DNA of 64,000 bases, from positions 2,030,938 through 2,094,937 of the forward strand of contig NZ_KE386573.1 in assembly GCF_000427685.1 (NCBI RefSeq). Reading direction: 5' to 3'. The stretch's first letter is position 1; each line of letters starts with the position of its first letter. The notes under the pieces are model-generated. The model was given only the letters and a program-made list of their open reading frames with translations, was not told where the DNA came from and did no database searches. Shown here one piece after another: positions 63,996-64,000 of this stretch. The position numbers and the translations under genes were made by a program. This DNA is from Haloplanus natans DSM 17983 (GTDB lineage Archaea; Halobacteriota; Halobacteria; Halobacteriales; Haloferacaceae).

Positions 63996-64000
63996 GCACC

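Overview
The window is archaeal DNA from an extreme halophile (class Halobacteria). The evidence is high GC, Asp/Glu-rich proteins, TFB with a zinc ribbon, archaellum genes (arlCE-F-G-H-I-J), haloarchaeal CheF adaptors, a HalX response regulator, halocyanin, and TATA-like BoxA sequences about 25 nt before starts in place of bacterial promoters. The gene complement would suit Haloplanus or another Haloferacales genus, but the genus is not proven here.

Layout. (1) 1-19.8 kb, core chromosome: purL (cut by the window edge), a PHP phosphoesterase coupled to an asparagine-synthase-like protein, two NUDIX-type/regulatory loci, tfb, a CobW GTPase, a formaldehyde-dehydrogenase-type zinc enzyme with an HbpS/GlcG protein, gatC-gatA, a trkA-trkH potassium uptake pair, and an overlapping dabB-dabA pair predicted to energise inorganic carbon (HCO3-/CO2) uptake. 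An amidohydrolase and an Lrp-type regulator follow. (2) 19.8-36.4 kb, an accessory and decaying region, in part more AT-rich. It holds a transposase wrecked by three frameshifts, IS200/IS605-like hairpin ends, an aCPSF1-like nuclease with an altered KH motif, an RNase J, a divergent initiator-type tRNA-Met, DUF7504/zinc-ribbon small proteins, an APC permease, an MQO-like flavoprotein, an nhaP/MFS deletion scar, a hisI with an in-frame TAG, a frameshifted PEBP gene, and a PemK/MazF-like toxin beside a frameshifted antitoxin. (3) 36.5-43.8 kb, core again: SRAP (HMCES/YedK-like), DUF5805 plus tyrosine recombinase, a large interrupted palindrome, a cupin, ThiR, a multi-sensor histidine kinase, halocyanin and UspA. 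(4) 43.8-63.5 kb, the motility and chemotaxis cluster: HalX regulator, cheW, then the rightward operon cheB-cheA-cheR-HEAT-cheF1. Leftward genes run archaellin, DUF7500-like, cheY, cheC, cheD, arlCE, arlF, arlG, arlH, arlI, arlJ, cheF2 and a zinc-ribbon/RecA-like protein. The window ends with a small membrane protein and a winged-helix regulator.

How the parts work together. Receptor signals reach CheA through CheW. CheB, CheR, CheC and CheD tune adaptation, CheY-P is the output, and CheF proteins link CheY to the archaellum motor (ArlCE/F/G/H/I/J) that spins filaments of the archaellin encoded beside them. DabA/DabB and TrkA/TrkH are two neighbouring ion-coupled uptake systems. The accessory region looks like inserted DNA carrying extra copies of RNA-processing and translation genes, much of it decaying. 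Its repeated frameshifts should first be checked against sequencing error, since several lie in short homopolymers.
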